Origin: Coprinellus micaceus
Lineage: Eukaryota > Basidiomycota > Agaricomycetes > Agaricales > Psathyrellaceae
Assembly: GCA_951394405.1 (NCBI GenBank)
Contig: OX596342.1
Coordinates: 558,001 to 622,000 of the forward strand
Length of the DNA: 64,000 bases
Direction of reading: 5' to 3'
This document shows positions 34,212-46,598 of the stretch, piece by piece. The notes under the pieces are model-generated. The model had not been told where the DNA came from, did no database searches, and worked only from the letters and a program-made list of their open reading frames with translations. How positions within the stretch are numbered: the first letter of the stretch is position 1; each line of letters starts with the position of its first letter. The position numbers were made by a program, and so were the translations under genes.

Positions 34212-37200
34212 CTATGGCGAAGTCACTAGTCCCGCCATCTTCATGAACCCACCCGGTTGCTGTGACTGTTGACCTTGCGAACCCGCAGGGGCACTCCCAC
34301 CACCGCTGGGAGGTGACGCGCGTTGTTGCTGGAGGAACGTGTCGGAAGAGAACAGATGGTTCACGTCGACGCCCCCATCGCTGAAGAACGCCATCATGTC
34401 GCTGTTCATGTACATCGACGTGTCCTCTCTGATGATATCCATCCCCAGTCCTGATGTTTGGTCCAGACCAAACGCAGACGTGACCGAGCCTACTCCGTTT
34501 GCTTGGCTTCCTTGGGAGGGTGGTGCAGGGTTGTAGTGGCCGGAAGGCGATGATATATGTTGGTTGGATGAAGAGCCTCCCCCATTGGAAGGAGATCCTG
34601 AGGTGAAATTGGCACCTTGTTTTGGCTCTGAAAAGAAGTCGGAGGGCGAGAACGGCTCAGGACTGCTGTGCTGATCACGAGGGGAGTCCCCACTGTGACT
34701 CGAACGCGCGACAGAGGACGCCTTCTTGCGCACAGGACGTATCCAGGGAGGTCGAGGGGTGTTCCCAGGAGGATTGTCTTGACGATTCGTGTCCAGTGGG
34801 ATATTCGTCACTGCAAGCAAAGAGGAGAAACCCCATCAGCGTCAAAACTCGAGTACCGTACGCATTGGTGGCAACGCATTGGAAGCAGTGTGGGGAAAGG
34901 GGAGGAGGCAAACGACTTACGTCTGCAGAATTCTTCCATGAGATCTCCTGAGCGAAGGCCGCAGACATAGCGACCGCTGAAACGTCGCAGGAGCCCAATG
35001 CAGGAACGAAGCGCATCCAATCCAGGAGGAATCAAGTGCTGCAAAGCTTCCGTCTTGCAGCAAAGGAGTACGGCGACCAAAGTCCGCCCAGCTTGAGTCA
35101 ATTGGTGGATGACGTGAACACCATCTAAGGGAATAACGAGACTTCGTGAGTACGAGGCCTTCGAAGCAAATCGGAAACGAAAAGAAGACGAGAAGAGGGC
35201 GGACTGATGTCAAGAACAAGATGCTTACAGTAGGTCATCAGCCCTTTCTTCGCGATATGCAAATGCGAAGTGACAATCGACAAGGCTGCATTGTGTGCTG
35301 CAATGAGAGCTTGGATCTCCTGCTCGGTCTGATCTTGTTCAACGGGGCCGCTGGTTCGCTCGGCTACGAGTTCGGAGAACCGATGTCGGTAGATGAGCAG
35401 ACGAACAAACTGCTCCGCACAATGGAGTCGTACAGCCTGGGTCGTACGAATGGTATCGTCGCACGCCAACGTTTCGGGGGTATGCGCCCAATATGTCGGT
35501 ACGCTCCTGTGGATTTCGTCAAGAAGTGCCTCCTCTTCTCGCATGGGGTTGAACTTTCGGCCACCAGAGAGAACATTGGTGGCTTTGTGGAGGAACGAGT
35601 TCGAGTCGTCCGCGTGACGAGCGGGCGGGACATCCAGGACGGCTTCGAGAACGACCATAATGCGAAGGGAGCCGATGAAAGCCGCCAACCTGCACGAAGT
35701 GCCAAGTGGGGGTGTTCCAACTCCATCCCTCGTAATGAACTCGTCATCAACGGGAGATGGCTCCGCAACGTCGCAATCCCGCAGCCTGAGCATGGTGGGG
35801 CGGCCGAAGTGGGCAGCGAGCTGCTTGTCCCAGATGTAGACACACCAGAAAGTGCGCTTTCGTACCTCATCTTCGATAGGGTCGAAGAGGTCGTAGTTAT
35901 CAGCCGACCGGTGCAAGCCTCCGTCGATGCACATGGTTACGGCTTCGGCGAGGAGGGCAGCTGCCTTGGATAGTTTCCCGAGGCCTACGGCGTAGACTGC
36001 GGCAATGAGGTTGGCTTGGATGTTGTAGGGGGTTGGGCGATCGCCGATGGGAAGGGTGCGGAGGCGACCGAGGAGCTCGAACCATTGGGTTCCTGCGGAA
36101 ATCCCGTCATTGGGATCTGCCCGTACGCGAGGGTCGTCCATATGTCGAGAGGCCAGGCAGCAGATGGCGACAATGAATGCCGCGAAACCGGGCTCTCCCC
36201 ACTTTTGAGGGTTTCCATAATCCTTCGCCAAGTTAGCATGAGGAAAACGGAATGAAATCGACCAACGTACAGTGAGGAACGTTGGGACGTGCAGGAACGG
36301 AAGAATATAGTAGGACGTGGAGAGATAGCACTGTACGAGGCTGAAACACGGTCAGTGATAAGTGTGACTTGGATACCGAAGCCTAAATACCTGTCCATGA
36401 GATCGGGGGCAATGTATGAAGTGATAAGCCGCCATAGCGTCTGGGGATTGACATCCGTTCGCTGAGGTTGTCTGTTTGGGAACCAGTCCAAGTGGCTCGT
36501 GCTGGGATCACCATGAGGATGGGAATCCTTTCCGGGTTCCCGATTTCGCTCGACCAAAAGATCGAGCACAGGCAATCCTGAAGTTTCTCCCTGCCACCTT
36601 GTATAACCTTCGTCGTCAAAGTAAAGATATGACGCTGTTAAGGACATCTGAGACGCCTCTTCTGCAAGTTGGTCCGGGGTCATATGGTCGGGGAAGGCCG
36701 ACCTTGAGAAGAGGGATGGGAAAGAGGTACTCCGAACGTGAGCCGAGTGATCCTCGAGATTGCCATTGTTCTGGGTAAAGTGGGTGGACGGATTCGTGAG
36801 GGGAAATACGTGCAGAGACGGTGGTGGCACGCCAGAAGGTAGACCCAATGGTGACATAAAAGGGATTATCGGACTGGACGCGACTTCGGATGTAGGGTGC
36901 CCCGGCGGTGGCATAGCCCCTGTAGCAGCGAACACTGCAGGTGGAATCGCTGCAATCAAGGTTTCGAGATGGTGCATGCGATCCTCCAAGGTCGCCGTAC
37001 GTCTGTGTGATATTGTTACTTTAGTAAATGTTCTATCGCGTTCTAGATTCATGATTGCTCACTTGGATTTGTGGGGGTGGGTCCTCTTCCCCGGCTCCTC
37101 GAACGTACAGGCCGAGTTAGCAGTCATGCATGCCTGGCATGGATGTCCCTCGTCACATTTAATTCGTCGTCGTCTGTGGCGCTTATGAGGACGTTCCTGG

Positions 37201-37400
37201 GCGCTAGAAGTTCCAATATCGCTCACCTACACCTGTCACACGCCCTGTGAATAGTCGACGTTGTGAGCAAGCCGCAGCAAGAATAATCAAGGGCCAAACC
37301 GGGCTTACCTGCTCAATTTGAACCGCCTCTCCTTGAGGATGGAGCTGCTCGACGCCTGCTGCTGCTGTTCCTGCGAGTCCGAGGTCGTAACGGGGGGCAT
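34212..37400 (-). CDS. Zn2Cys6 transcription factor with fungal-specific regulatory domain
   Basis: Minus-strand gene from ATG 37400 ([15 protein letters not shown]) to TAG 34212. Exon 1 is 37400-37309, exon 2 only 37244-37227, and exon 3 starts at 37173. They join to a full binuclear cluster, CDRC-x6-C-x5-C-x2-C-x6-C, with the basic RRRRIK between ligands two and three. The linker [17 protein letters not shown] is a coiled coil for pairing on DNA. The middle region ([71 protein letters not shown]) is the Fungal_trans domain. The C-terminus is Ser/Pro/Gln-rich and probably activates transcription. Target genes are unknown; the flippase gene upstream is on the same strand. Confidence 0.85.
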
Positions 37401-38186
37401 GATGGTGGTATGAACAAAACCGCTGTGATGGTCATGACGGCCAGAATGGCAATGATCGTGTGGCTATACTTTGAAGAATCGCGCCCTTAGAATGCTTGAC
37501 TTGCCCCACCGAGTTCACCCGATTCAGATACCAAATACTGCAACTATTGGACACCCTGTCCCACACCTCGACGTCGTTCTTGGGTAACCAATACACTCCA
37601 GTTGATCTTGCTGCCTAATCCTGGATGGATCTCTTCCGTAAAACGGGATCTGGAACCCCACACAAGAGGGCGCCCAGACCCCCGCAGATCGGCGTCTACT
37701 GAGGACCAAGTATTTTCCGCCGCGATAATTGGATGTCCGGCGTTCAAATCCTGTCATGGGGTCGAGGAGGACCCATGAGGTTCCATGCCCCGCAAAGCCC
37801 CTGTTGTCGGGAGGAATGCAAAGGCCTGGGGAATCACGGAATGATTATCTCCGGATCTCGGTAACCACAAAAGCCGGTGGTCGGTGCCGTCGAATGGGAG
37901 GGGGGGAATTGCAGGAGGAAGGGACTGAACGAAAGGGAGAGGGAGGAGCGATGCCATATATATTGGTCAAATCGGTCTGTATACACTAAGGCGTAGCGGG
38001 TGCAATATCATTACGCATGAAGGGAGCAGTCCAATCCAAGGAAACACATGAAGGGAACACAAAGCCGGGGGTGAGTGAGGAATTGGGTTAACAGGGACAA
38101 TGGAAGGTATAAACGACAAGCGTTCAGGGTCGTAAACGAGGCAAAACCAAGAAATATAACCTAACTCTCCTGACATGATAAATAAA
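37401..38186. other. Intergenic region, promoter of the Zn2Cys6 gene
   Basis: Between the transcription-factor start and the flippase 3' end. No gene supported. It likely holds the transcription-factor promoter and the 3' end of the flippase transcript. Confidence 0.4.
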
Positions 38187-38545
38187 TTACAACGCCTTAC
38201 CGCCCTCCCAAGTCGATGCCGCGCTGGCTCTCTGAGGGAACGGGTTCTGACTTACATCCAAGCCCCCGTATGCTGTGCTTTCATCGTCTTCTGAAAACCC
38301 ACGCTGGTGGTACGGGTTGTTCGACTGTGGCGTCACTGACGGCTGGCCGTCTCCCCAGCTGGGCTCTCTCGCTGTCGCGAAAGACACGTTCGAAGCATAC
38401 GAAGTTGAGCTCCCCGACCGCTCCATCGCGTGGCCATATTGCTTTGCCGACGACGCGGCCGACGGCGCACGGCCATGTTGAGGGAAGGACATTCCACTGG
38501 AAGCCGCGGTCGGCTGCAGGTACTGCTGAGAATACGGCGAAGGCA

Positions 38546-38584
<39 letters not shown>

Positions 38585-41500
38585 ACTGAGATATCGAGGC
38601 AGCAGGGGGCGAGAGAGCAGGAGGCGATGGGGGAAGGGGTGCTGTGGGTGGAGCGTGCGGTGACGGCGCGAGTTTCGATGCCTGGCTCCCTCTCCGACTC
38701 ATAGGCGGAGGCGTCTTGGTCACTTCCCCAGATGGGTATCGGTATGTCGGTGAGGGCAGTGGGGAGGGAGGGGGTATCTCAGATGCGGAATAATACGAGG
38801 GTTGCGGCGACACAGTCTGCACTCTATCGTGCAAGGTGGGTACGAGAAGATTGTCCGAAGTGGATCCATGAGCAGTTGTCTGCGAGTACTGTAAGGGACC
38901 ACGAGTAGGGAGTTCGTGGACTTCGTCCATGGGCGGCGAGTCGTACTGGCCGCGAGATCGTGGTTGAGGGCTTAGTGCCTCATAGCCCCCAACATCGGAG
39001 GTGGAGCGATTGTGAGGCTCCATGATCATGGGTGCAGCCTCAAGGCTGCTTGCACTCATAGTTTGCTTCCGGTTCTTCCGGTGACCCAAGCCCAGCTGAT
39101 CCTTCAGGTCACCTTGCACCCACATCTCACGAATGATGTCCTTGTCCAGCGGGAAATAAACTGCGCGGATGTACTTGATGATGAATCTTGGGGCTAAAGA
39201 AATGGGTCGGTCAGTCCACATCACGGTTGCGAAGAGGAGGACATACTCAAGCAACATGCGAGCGTCAAAAAGACAGTCGTCCAGAACGGTACAGTTCCAA
39301 ACAAAATCTGCGCCTCCTCTCTGAAATCGATGCTGGGGAAGAATGAGTAGATGACCACCCAAACCCACATGACCACCGTAGATCCAAGAACGACGATCCA
39401 AGTCATAACTGTCCAGCTATTCGAGAATATGAGATCGGGACTGCACTCGCGGCGATACAGGTGAAAGACTCACTATCGGGTGTTCATGCCAACATAGGTA
39501 TTGGCCGCAAAGATCGCAGAAACCGCAATCGTCGTTCCGAAATCCGATAGGCTATTGATCGTCCTACCCGTCCACGAGTTCGGGGTACCGTACGTCCACA
39601 CTAACCACGGAACGAAGAACACCACGGCCGACTGGTATAAACCATCCGCCATGTACATCCAGAACTTCCCCCTCGTATACTCGAGTCCTCTGATGCCACG
39701 AACGTAAAGCTGAGGGAATGCGAGTGCCGCTTTGGCGTTAATATCTTGATCAAACGCTGTTTCAAGTTAAGGTGACCGAATTGGTCAGTCCCGATGGGAG
39801 TGTGGGAGAAAAAAGGAACACGGACCTCCGAGGATGATGACAGGAAGTGAGGTGAAGACGAGGTTGTAAAGGAGAATGAAAGTGTACTGATATAGATAGG
39901 TAGCGTCGAAACTGTTGAAGGGGAGGTACCAGAACATGGCAAGAGTCCAGATGACGTTCTGCACAGGACCGATGGTTGTCAGCATCCTCGCTGACAGGAC
40001 AAGATGGTAGACATACCTTGTAGAAGAAGTTGCTATGCATATCAGCAACCCGCTGATACGACCATCGTCCATGGACGAGGAGCAGCTTCGTGAGGAACCT
40101 AAACTGGCCAAAGGCATAATCCGCGGACATCGCCGCCTGCGAGCCCTCCAACCCGAAAAGACCGCACCCAATATTAGCTTCTTGGATCATCGCAACGTCG
40201 TTGGCGCCGTCTCCTATCGAGAGGGTCATCGCATTCCGTCCTTCCTTGACCTGCAATCATAAGCACACCATTAGCACAATGCATTGCTTTCCAGCACTTC
40301 GATGGGGACGCACCAGGTTTACAGTCAACGCCTTTTGCGCGGGGGACACACGGCAACATACGACCGTCTCGCACTGAGTACCCAAGCTCAAGAACAGTGG
40401 CTTAAGCTCAGGCGTCAAAGCATGTCGGAGTGTATCGCCATCAATGACGACAGCGAACGAAGCCTGCATCCCGGGGACGAAGCCCCTCGTCTTTGGATCC
40501 AACGAGGGCGGTCCCAATACCGAAGCGATCTTGTTCAACCCAGCTTCAATCTGAGACCGAGCTTGTTCGAGGGAGTCCGCCGAAAGAATCATGAGGTCCA
40601 TGTCGTTCTTCAAAAGGTTGCAGCTGTAGCCAATCTCGATGGCCGTCTGGAGTTTATCACCTGCATAAATGATTAGCCTTGGATGAAAGGCTAAAAGGTT
40701 CAATCATGTAACACGCACCAGTGAGAATCCAAAGCTTGATACCAGCCCTGTGAAGCATCTCGATCGCCTCCGGAACACCCTCCTGCAGCTTGTCCTCCAG
40801 TGCGGTTGCTCCGAGAATCAGCAAGGAGTGCTCCATCAACTCGTTGGCCGCGTCGATAGCCTCTTCCCGACCCTCGATGGCATTAGTAGCGGCGTCGTAT
40901 GTCCTGACCCAACTGAAGTACTCGTCATCCGACACATAGCGGTACGAGATGCAGAGCGTCCTCAACCCGTTGTTCGCAAACATCTCCATGTCTTTCTTCG
41001 TCTGTTCCGACAACTCGTAGTCGTGATCCTTCGCCAACCGCTCGTAGATGACACTGTCTGCCCCCTTGCAGTACAGGATGATCCTCCCATCGGGGCACCG
41101 CATGAGCACACTCATACGCTTCCTCGTGCTGTTGAACTCGAGCATCTTGAGCAAGGTGTACCTCTCCGTCTGGCCCATAACCTCGATCTCGAACAGATCC
41201 TTGGACTTGTTGATGAAAGGGAAACCGCACTCGCGCGCAGCAGCAACCAGCGCAGCCTCATCGGGCGACTCGGCCTTGTAGTTGAGGAAGTGAGGCTTGG
41301 CTTCTGCTTCAGGCCTATCCGACAATACTGAATGGCACAACGCGAGAGCCCTGAAGAACGCGGTGATGTGTCCCCTTTGCTCCCCATTCCTGTCCGCAAG
41401 GTCCTCCGCAAATTTGGGTGAAACGAGTGTGAGTTTGTCGTACTGCGCATAGCGATTCTTGAATGTGCGGTCCAGTTTCGATACCATCTGGCCCTTCAGC

Positions 41501-43654
41501 GTCTTTAGCTTCTCGGCCAACTCTTGGGGGTCCATCGCGTCCGCCTTGCCTTCCCTCGTCGCAGCTCCCTTCTGTGCCTCCGTAACACCTTCGCCGTACG
41601 CCACGCCGTGGACCGAGCATTTCTGGAACTCCATGATGTTCTGAGTGAGCGTACCCGTCTTGTCCGAGAACACGTATTCGATCTGGCCAAGGTCGTCGGA
41701 AATATTCCAGGTCTTGGGGACACAGGCCGTGTCGTAAGGCTTGTAGTACATATCGATGTCTTGGGAGATGAAAAAGGCTTGGATGGTCTTGACGATTTCG
41801 ATGGAGATGTAGAGCGAGATCGGGACGATGTTTTGGAAAGCGATGAGGCATGACCTGCGTAATCGAACTTAGGAAAACAGACCCGACCGAAAAAATCCAT
41901 ATCGCACTTACACAAAGGTGATGATAGCGTTGACAACGTATGAGGAAGTGGGATCGGTACCGCCTTCGAAGAACTGGGCAGAAGTTCCGGTCTTGGCGTC
42001 TTCCAAGCCACTGAAAATGGCAGCCACAATACACATAATCGCCAGAAGACCAAAGTTGACGAGAACGTTGAAATTGGTTTCCCTTTCGATCTTGCTGCGC
42101 TTGGATGGTGTATCACCGCCGTTGAGCATGATCTTCGTATCCTGACCGGTGAAGACGACCAGCCCGACTACCCAGGAGGTGTTGCGCAGGGAACAACCAC
42201 GGAGCAGGAGCTCATTGATGGAAACTGGCTCTTGCTTGGATTCGTTCGTTGCGGGATCATTGTACCGTAGCACGGCGTGATAGGTGTAGAGGTTTTGATG
42301 TGGCGGCTCAGAGTCGAGGATGAACGACGATCGTTCGACGTCGTCTTCGCAGGAGATAGTGGATGTTGCGCGGAGGGCTTTCCTAGGCTTTAGATTGGTC
42401 TCGCCGTCAAGATTCTTAGTCTCAAGGTAGCACATTCCATCGGGGTCCGAGGTGGAGAGGACGATGATGTCCGCTGGGACTTGGTCATTGTCGCGCAGTA
42501 ATACGATGTCGCCGACTTCGAGTTTCTTCCACAGGGTCCGTTCCCAGCGAGCGACGCCGGTCGAGTGCTTGTTCCAGTTCACGACCCCGCTGGAGGCCAC
42601 GGAATGGACTGAGGGCTGGTACTTGGACAACGACCCCAAGTCAGATGGCTTGGCAGGAGACGTGGACGTGGACGCCGAGAGTTCGCTTGTTGATAGGCCA
42701 GGTGGGTAGCTGTGTGAATCGATGCTTCGGATCGTCTCGAGCCTGTGCCCCTGCTGAGAGAACTCGCTGCTCACGTTGCGAGTGAGCACACTCGAGCTAT
42801 CGTCCTGACTGCGATTCAGGATGATGCGCGCCTGCCCAGCCTCCCTCTCCCGCAGCTTCCGTACACCTTTGGTGACCTTCCCAGGTGTGTTGAGCCCAAA
42901 AAACCGTTCTATCCACGAACGTGGGTCCGTCGGTTGGTTCACGTTGCGCCAGCCCCCGTCGAGTTTGGTGGATGCCGAGTTGTTGACCTCCTCGTCGAGG
43001 ATGGCTCGGCGGTAGTCTTCGATACCGTCCTTGATCGCCGTCACGGTCAAGATGAAGGCCAGGGGCATTATCGCGATGGCCCCAGTGGGGGCCCCGAAAA
43101 CGGGGAACACTGTGAACTGTTAGCCTTGGAATCAATTGGAACGAGGCACTCCCTCACGTTGCAGAATGACGAGGGTCAGGAAGAACAAGTTGGCGACCCG
43201 ACGGAACTGCTCGTACAGATTTTTGGGTATAAAAGTGATAATGGTATATTCTGGGGGTCGTCAGCGATGCTCAGGAGTGATACACGATCTACGCACTCGT
43301 CGTCCGCACTTTGTTCCTCGCATACCTCACCCGCGGCTCCCCATGATGATCTACCTCCATGGCCGACAGGGGCGCATTCACATAGATGTTCCTACGGGCT
43401 CCATGAGCCGTCGTCGTCGGCGCTGCTGCCGGTGCTGCGGGGGTCTCTGGCTTGGGTGTTGCTGCGCTCGCCTGTGGGGTCTTGCTCTTGAGAAAGAATC
43501 TGGACCTGCGTGACTTCCTCCTCTCCGCCCGCTGTTCGGACTTGATGGACTCTTCTATGGCTGAGGCCGCAGTCCGGACGGTCCTCAGGCGCAGCTCGGG
43601 GTCGATGGTATCATCCTGCTCCTCGTCGGTGTCGGGCTCGTGGTCTCTCTTCAT
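38187..43654 (-). CDS. P4-type ATPase, phospholipid flippase (Dnf type)
   Basis: Large minus-strand gene from ATG 43654 to stop 38187 with several introns. The N-terminal basic tail leads to membrane helices ([20 protein letters not shown]). The actuator loop has LDGETNLK, and the fourth helix has the P4 signature IVPISLYIS. Phosphorylation occurs in [10 protein letters not shown]; the nucleotide domain includes [13 protein letters not shown], and the hinge has [13 protein letters not shown]. The C-terminal helices end with FWTTVFLTL, followed by a long cytosolic tail rich in Ser, Pro and a Gln12 run. Such enzymes move phospholipids to the cytosolic leaflet with a Cdc50-type subunit and act in Golgi or plasma-membrane traffic. 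Inner exon borders were inferred from frame changes. Confidence 0.9.
38547..38582 (+). repeat. CTG/CAG trinucleotide repeat, 12 units
   Basis: Uninterrupted CTG repeats on the plus strand; on the coding minus strand they are CAG and encode 12 glutamines in the flippase C-terminal tail. Confidence 0.9.
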
Positions 43655-44774
43655 GGATGTCGATCGTGGAAGGGAGTGAAGAAGAGGCGGTGGGGAACTG
43701 AGGTGCCACCGGGGTCCAGCACGGCGTTATGGTCTCTTGGGGACCGTGTTCGCTGCCTTGGGGGTCTCGTCGTGGTCGTGGTCGTCGTTCTGCGCAAGAG
43801 TGTGCACCGCTTGACGTTGTGCTGTGGTTTCCCAAAAAGGCAGGTGACAGGCGTGACCATTTATGGCTGCAAATTTAGGGGCTCGATCACCGGGACGGAT
43901 TGGGCGCCAAAATTCTCTGAATGTTGCTCTGAAAGTCCTGAAACATGGAGGGGGAAGGTGGGGAGTGTCCCACCCGCGTTTCCATATATGTTTGGCACAC
44001 GGGTGAGGTGTCGGTGTGGTACTTTCTGCCCACATCATGCCTTCGCTCCCCAAGGTGTCTCAGAATCGAATAAGTCCCAAGTCCCAGGGCAAATGGGATG
44101 CCAAGGAACTACATAATTGTGGAGGCGTTCCACCAAAGTGTTATTTTCAAGCGTTTTTGACAAGTCCAATTAAATAATTTCTTGAAATTGCCTCGGCGCT
44201 CACGACAACCTGGTGGGTCATTGTGCACGACATCGCAGAACTCCCAAGTCGATCGGATACTCCGTGATCAGGCCGTAGAACGCCACACAGCAAGTGAAAA
44301 CCTGAGAGCCTGGGCTATTTTCCAAGGGCCTCTCGGGGTGATACGATTCGCAGCGCCTTCGGGGTCTTCCGAAAAGGGTGCTCATGTCACATTGGGCGCT
44401 TAAACCCCGAGACTTCGATGTTAAGCGGCCATATAAGGCTCTTCACCAGAGCGTATTTACCCCCGCACTAAATGACGGTTCGCCAAAGGACCTGCTATGG
44501 GGCGCTAACCCAGGCAGCGGGCCCAAGCAGCCCCGCGATCCCGCAGCACCCTCAGTGCCTGGGGTCGACATCGCTCTGCCGTGACTTATAGTGCTCGAAA
44601 ATCGGGTGTAATAAATTCATGCGTTCAGGTTCTCATAGCTTGGCATCAAGAGGTCTCGCACATACAGCGCGGGACTGGCCTTGAGTTCGACTCACCGTCA
44701 GGCAACGAGTGTAGTCCATAGTTGTGAATTAAGCGCTGCACTAAAATATACATTAAAGACCATTAGTCGTACTG
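43655..44774. other. Intergenic region, flippase promoter side
   Basis: No gene recognised. The part next to 43655 should contain the flippase promoter; the rest has only short frames. Confidence 0.4.
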
Positions 44775-46598
44775 TCAATCAATAACCCGGCAGCGTCGTG
44801 GAAGAGTCCCTGTCGAAGAAACGGTATGTAGCTCAAATACGGCAGGCTCTTCTGCGCGGTAGTCGGGGTCCACCCCAGACGGGGGCTCTGTCTGCTTGAT
44901 CTCGTTCGAAAATGGCTGGTAGTAGGCGTCGCGGAGGTGAAGGATGAGGCGACATCCTAGAATGGGCGACGATGCGGCGGCGAGGGTGAAGGTGTACCCC
45001 ATAGCCGAAAACTGTATGGAAAATTCAGTGCGACGTCGGAGAAACTAGAAAGGAGGCGCACAGGGAGGACGTAGAAGGCGAGGATGTTGACGAGGGATAT
45101 GAGGAAGCCGCTGTTGTCGACCGTCAGTGTCTCGAGGCTCGAGTCTTCGCCGATATGATAGAACTCACACCAGGGGGAAGATGATGCTATCCCTCATGAG
45201 GATATAAATCAAGGACCGTTCTTTCGTCCACCGGGCTCTCGTCGCAATGTCTAGTTCACGCGTGATCCTCGTTTCCCGCAAATAGCGCACTCCCTCGTAC
45301 GCGGCCAGGAGGAACAGAGAAAACTCAAAGCACAGCATCAAGAACCACGACGCCACCGTCCATGTCTCGAAGTTGATGGGCACGCAGGCCCGGTGGGACT
45401 GCGAGAGGATAATGGGAACTAAGAGGAGTGAGTCGCTAATTTATTAATAAAATTCACGAGATGACTTGCCGTTTACGACGTGCATGGAATTGGCCGATAT
45501 AATGATTCCAGCAAGCAGGTTCATGCCGAAGCCGATGGTAATGCCGATTGTCAGGGTCCGGCTGTAGCGGTACATGCAGATAATCCGGTGTACCATGATC
45601 GCTGATACACGACATGGCATTAGAACAGATAGGAGCAGCAAACCTTGTCTCGTACCCATCCGTTTAGGAAGTTGACCGCCTACGGCGACGCGATCAATAC
45701 GCTGTCACTCCCTACCAGCGTCCGAAGGCGCGCCTCCAGGGGAGGTCACTTCCTTAAACGGATGGGTACGAGACAAAGCAAACCTAGGCTTACCTTGCAT
45801 GCACTGCAACGCAACGACCGACGTCCATGTCTGTATTCGGGAGATATCGGTGCAATGCTAAGGAGGGATCAGTCGAAGTCGCAGAATAGTGAGAAGATAC
45901 AGAGGTAGCAAAGGGAACTGACCCTAAGGAACGCCTCATCCGACATCCAGGCTATCACTTAGAAGTGAGGGCGTGTAAGCTGGGGGACATGGGGCAATGG
46001 GAATACCCATACCAGCTGCACCGTAGCTAAAGGCGAACGAGTTAACCTCGTGTCAAAGAAAACTTCAAAGTTCTTGCTCACGAGAAAGCCAAATCGGGGA
46101 GATATCGATTCTGGAAGGCAGAATAAGACCCTGGATCACGGGAGAAGGGCGGTGGGTGCTCACGATGAGATAAAGGACCTTGACGAGAGACCACTTTTTC
46201 TTCTGCAAACACCCCTGGGATTAACGGTCGCTGACTGACGCACACTTTTCATGGTACGTACCCATACAAGCTCAACCTTTTGGAATTTGTTGAATGAGCA
46301 CCAAAGAAACTACAAATTCGAAGTAATAGATGCTCCTCACTTCCATATTAAACAAAGCCACTGGCCAGATGCCGCATCAATACCGGTCTAAGTCATGTCG
46401 GGGAAAGGCTCACAGTGGTCCTGCATTAGCACAGCCCACGCCGCTACTGAGAGAGGGGCCGGAAGTAGATCTGGTCAGTGACACTCAGGCTGGGATCCAA
46501 CAAGGCTACGCACAGTAGAAATAGTTCCCATTTATAGCCTGCCTCCCGAGGTCTAAGTATGCCTCCAACTGCTCTTCCGTCATTGTACCATCTTCCAT
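44775..46598 (-). CDS. DUF6533-like multi-pass membrane protein, copy 1
   Basis: Minus-strand gene from about ATG 46598 (MEDGTMTEEQLEAYLDL) to TGA 44775. Recognisable segments are VELVW joined over an intron to KKKWSLVKVLYLI, the IQTWTSVVALQCMQ helix, AIMVHRIICMYRYSR, the hydrophobic TIGFGMNLLAGIIIS, a central TM exon (WTVASWFLMLCFEFSLFLLAAYEGVRYL), ILMRDSIIFPL and the late SPILGCRLILHLRDAYY. This order fits the agaricomycete DUF6533 family of seven-helix-like membrane proteins of unknown role. One intron (45602-45793) carries a foldback insertion. Not every exon border could be fixed, especially near the N-terminus. A second gene of the same type lies at 48075-49875. Confidence 0.55.
45637..45784. 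mobile_element. 132-bp foldback element (MITE-like) with 8-bp target duplication
   Basis: The element spans 45645-45776 and begins TTGTCTCGTACC; its end is the reverse complement of this, with the first 22 bases of each arm identical. The arms continue imperfectly for about ten more bases, leaving a GC-rich spacer of roughly 65 bases. Direct repeats AGCAAACC flank it (45637-45644 and 45777-45784). It is non-coding and therefore non-autonomous. An 8-bp duplication fits the hAT superfamily, but the terminal bases are not the usual hAT ends, so the superfamily is open. Confidence 0.85.

Noticed and set aside
38547..38582. Short tandem array considered as CRISPR-like
   Set aside because: It is a pure trinucleotide repeat in coding sequence, without spacers.
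40750..41331. Long plus-strand ORF inside the flippase gene
   Set aside because: It lies antisense to the conserved nucleotide-binding region and reads no known motif; it is a shadow of the minus-strand coding bias. The plus-strand ORF 42745-43491 is rejected for the same reason.
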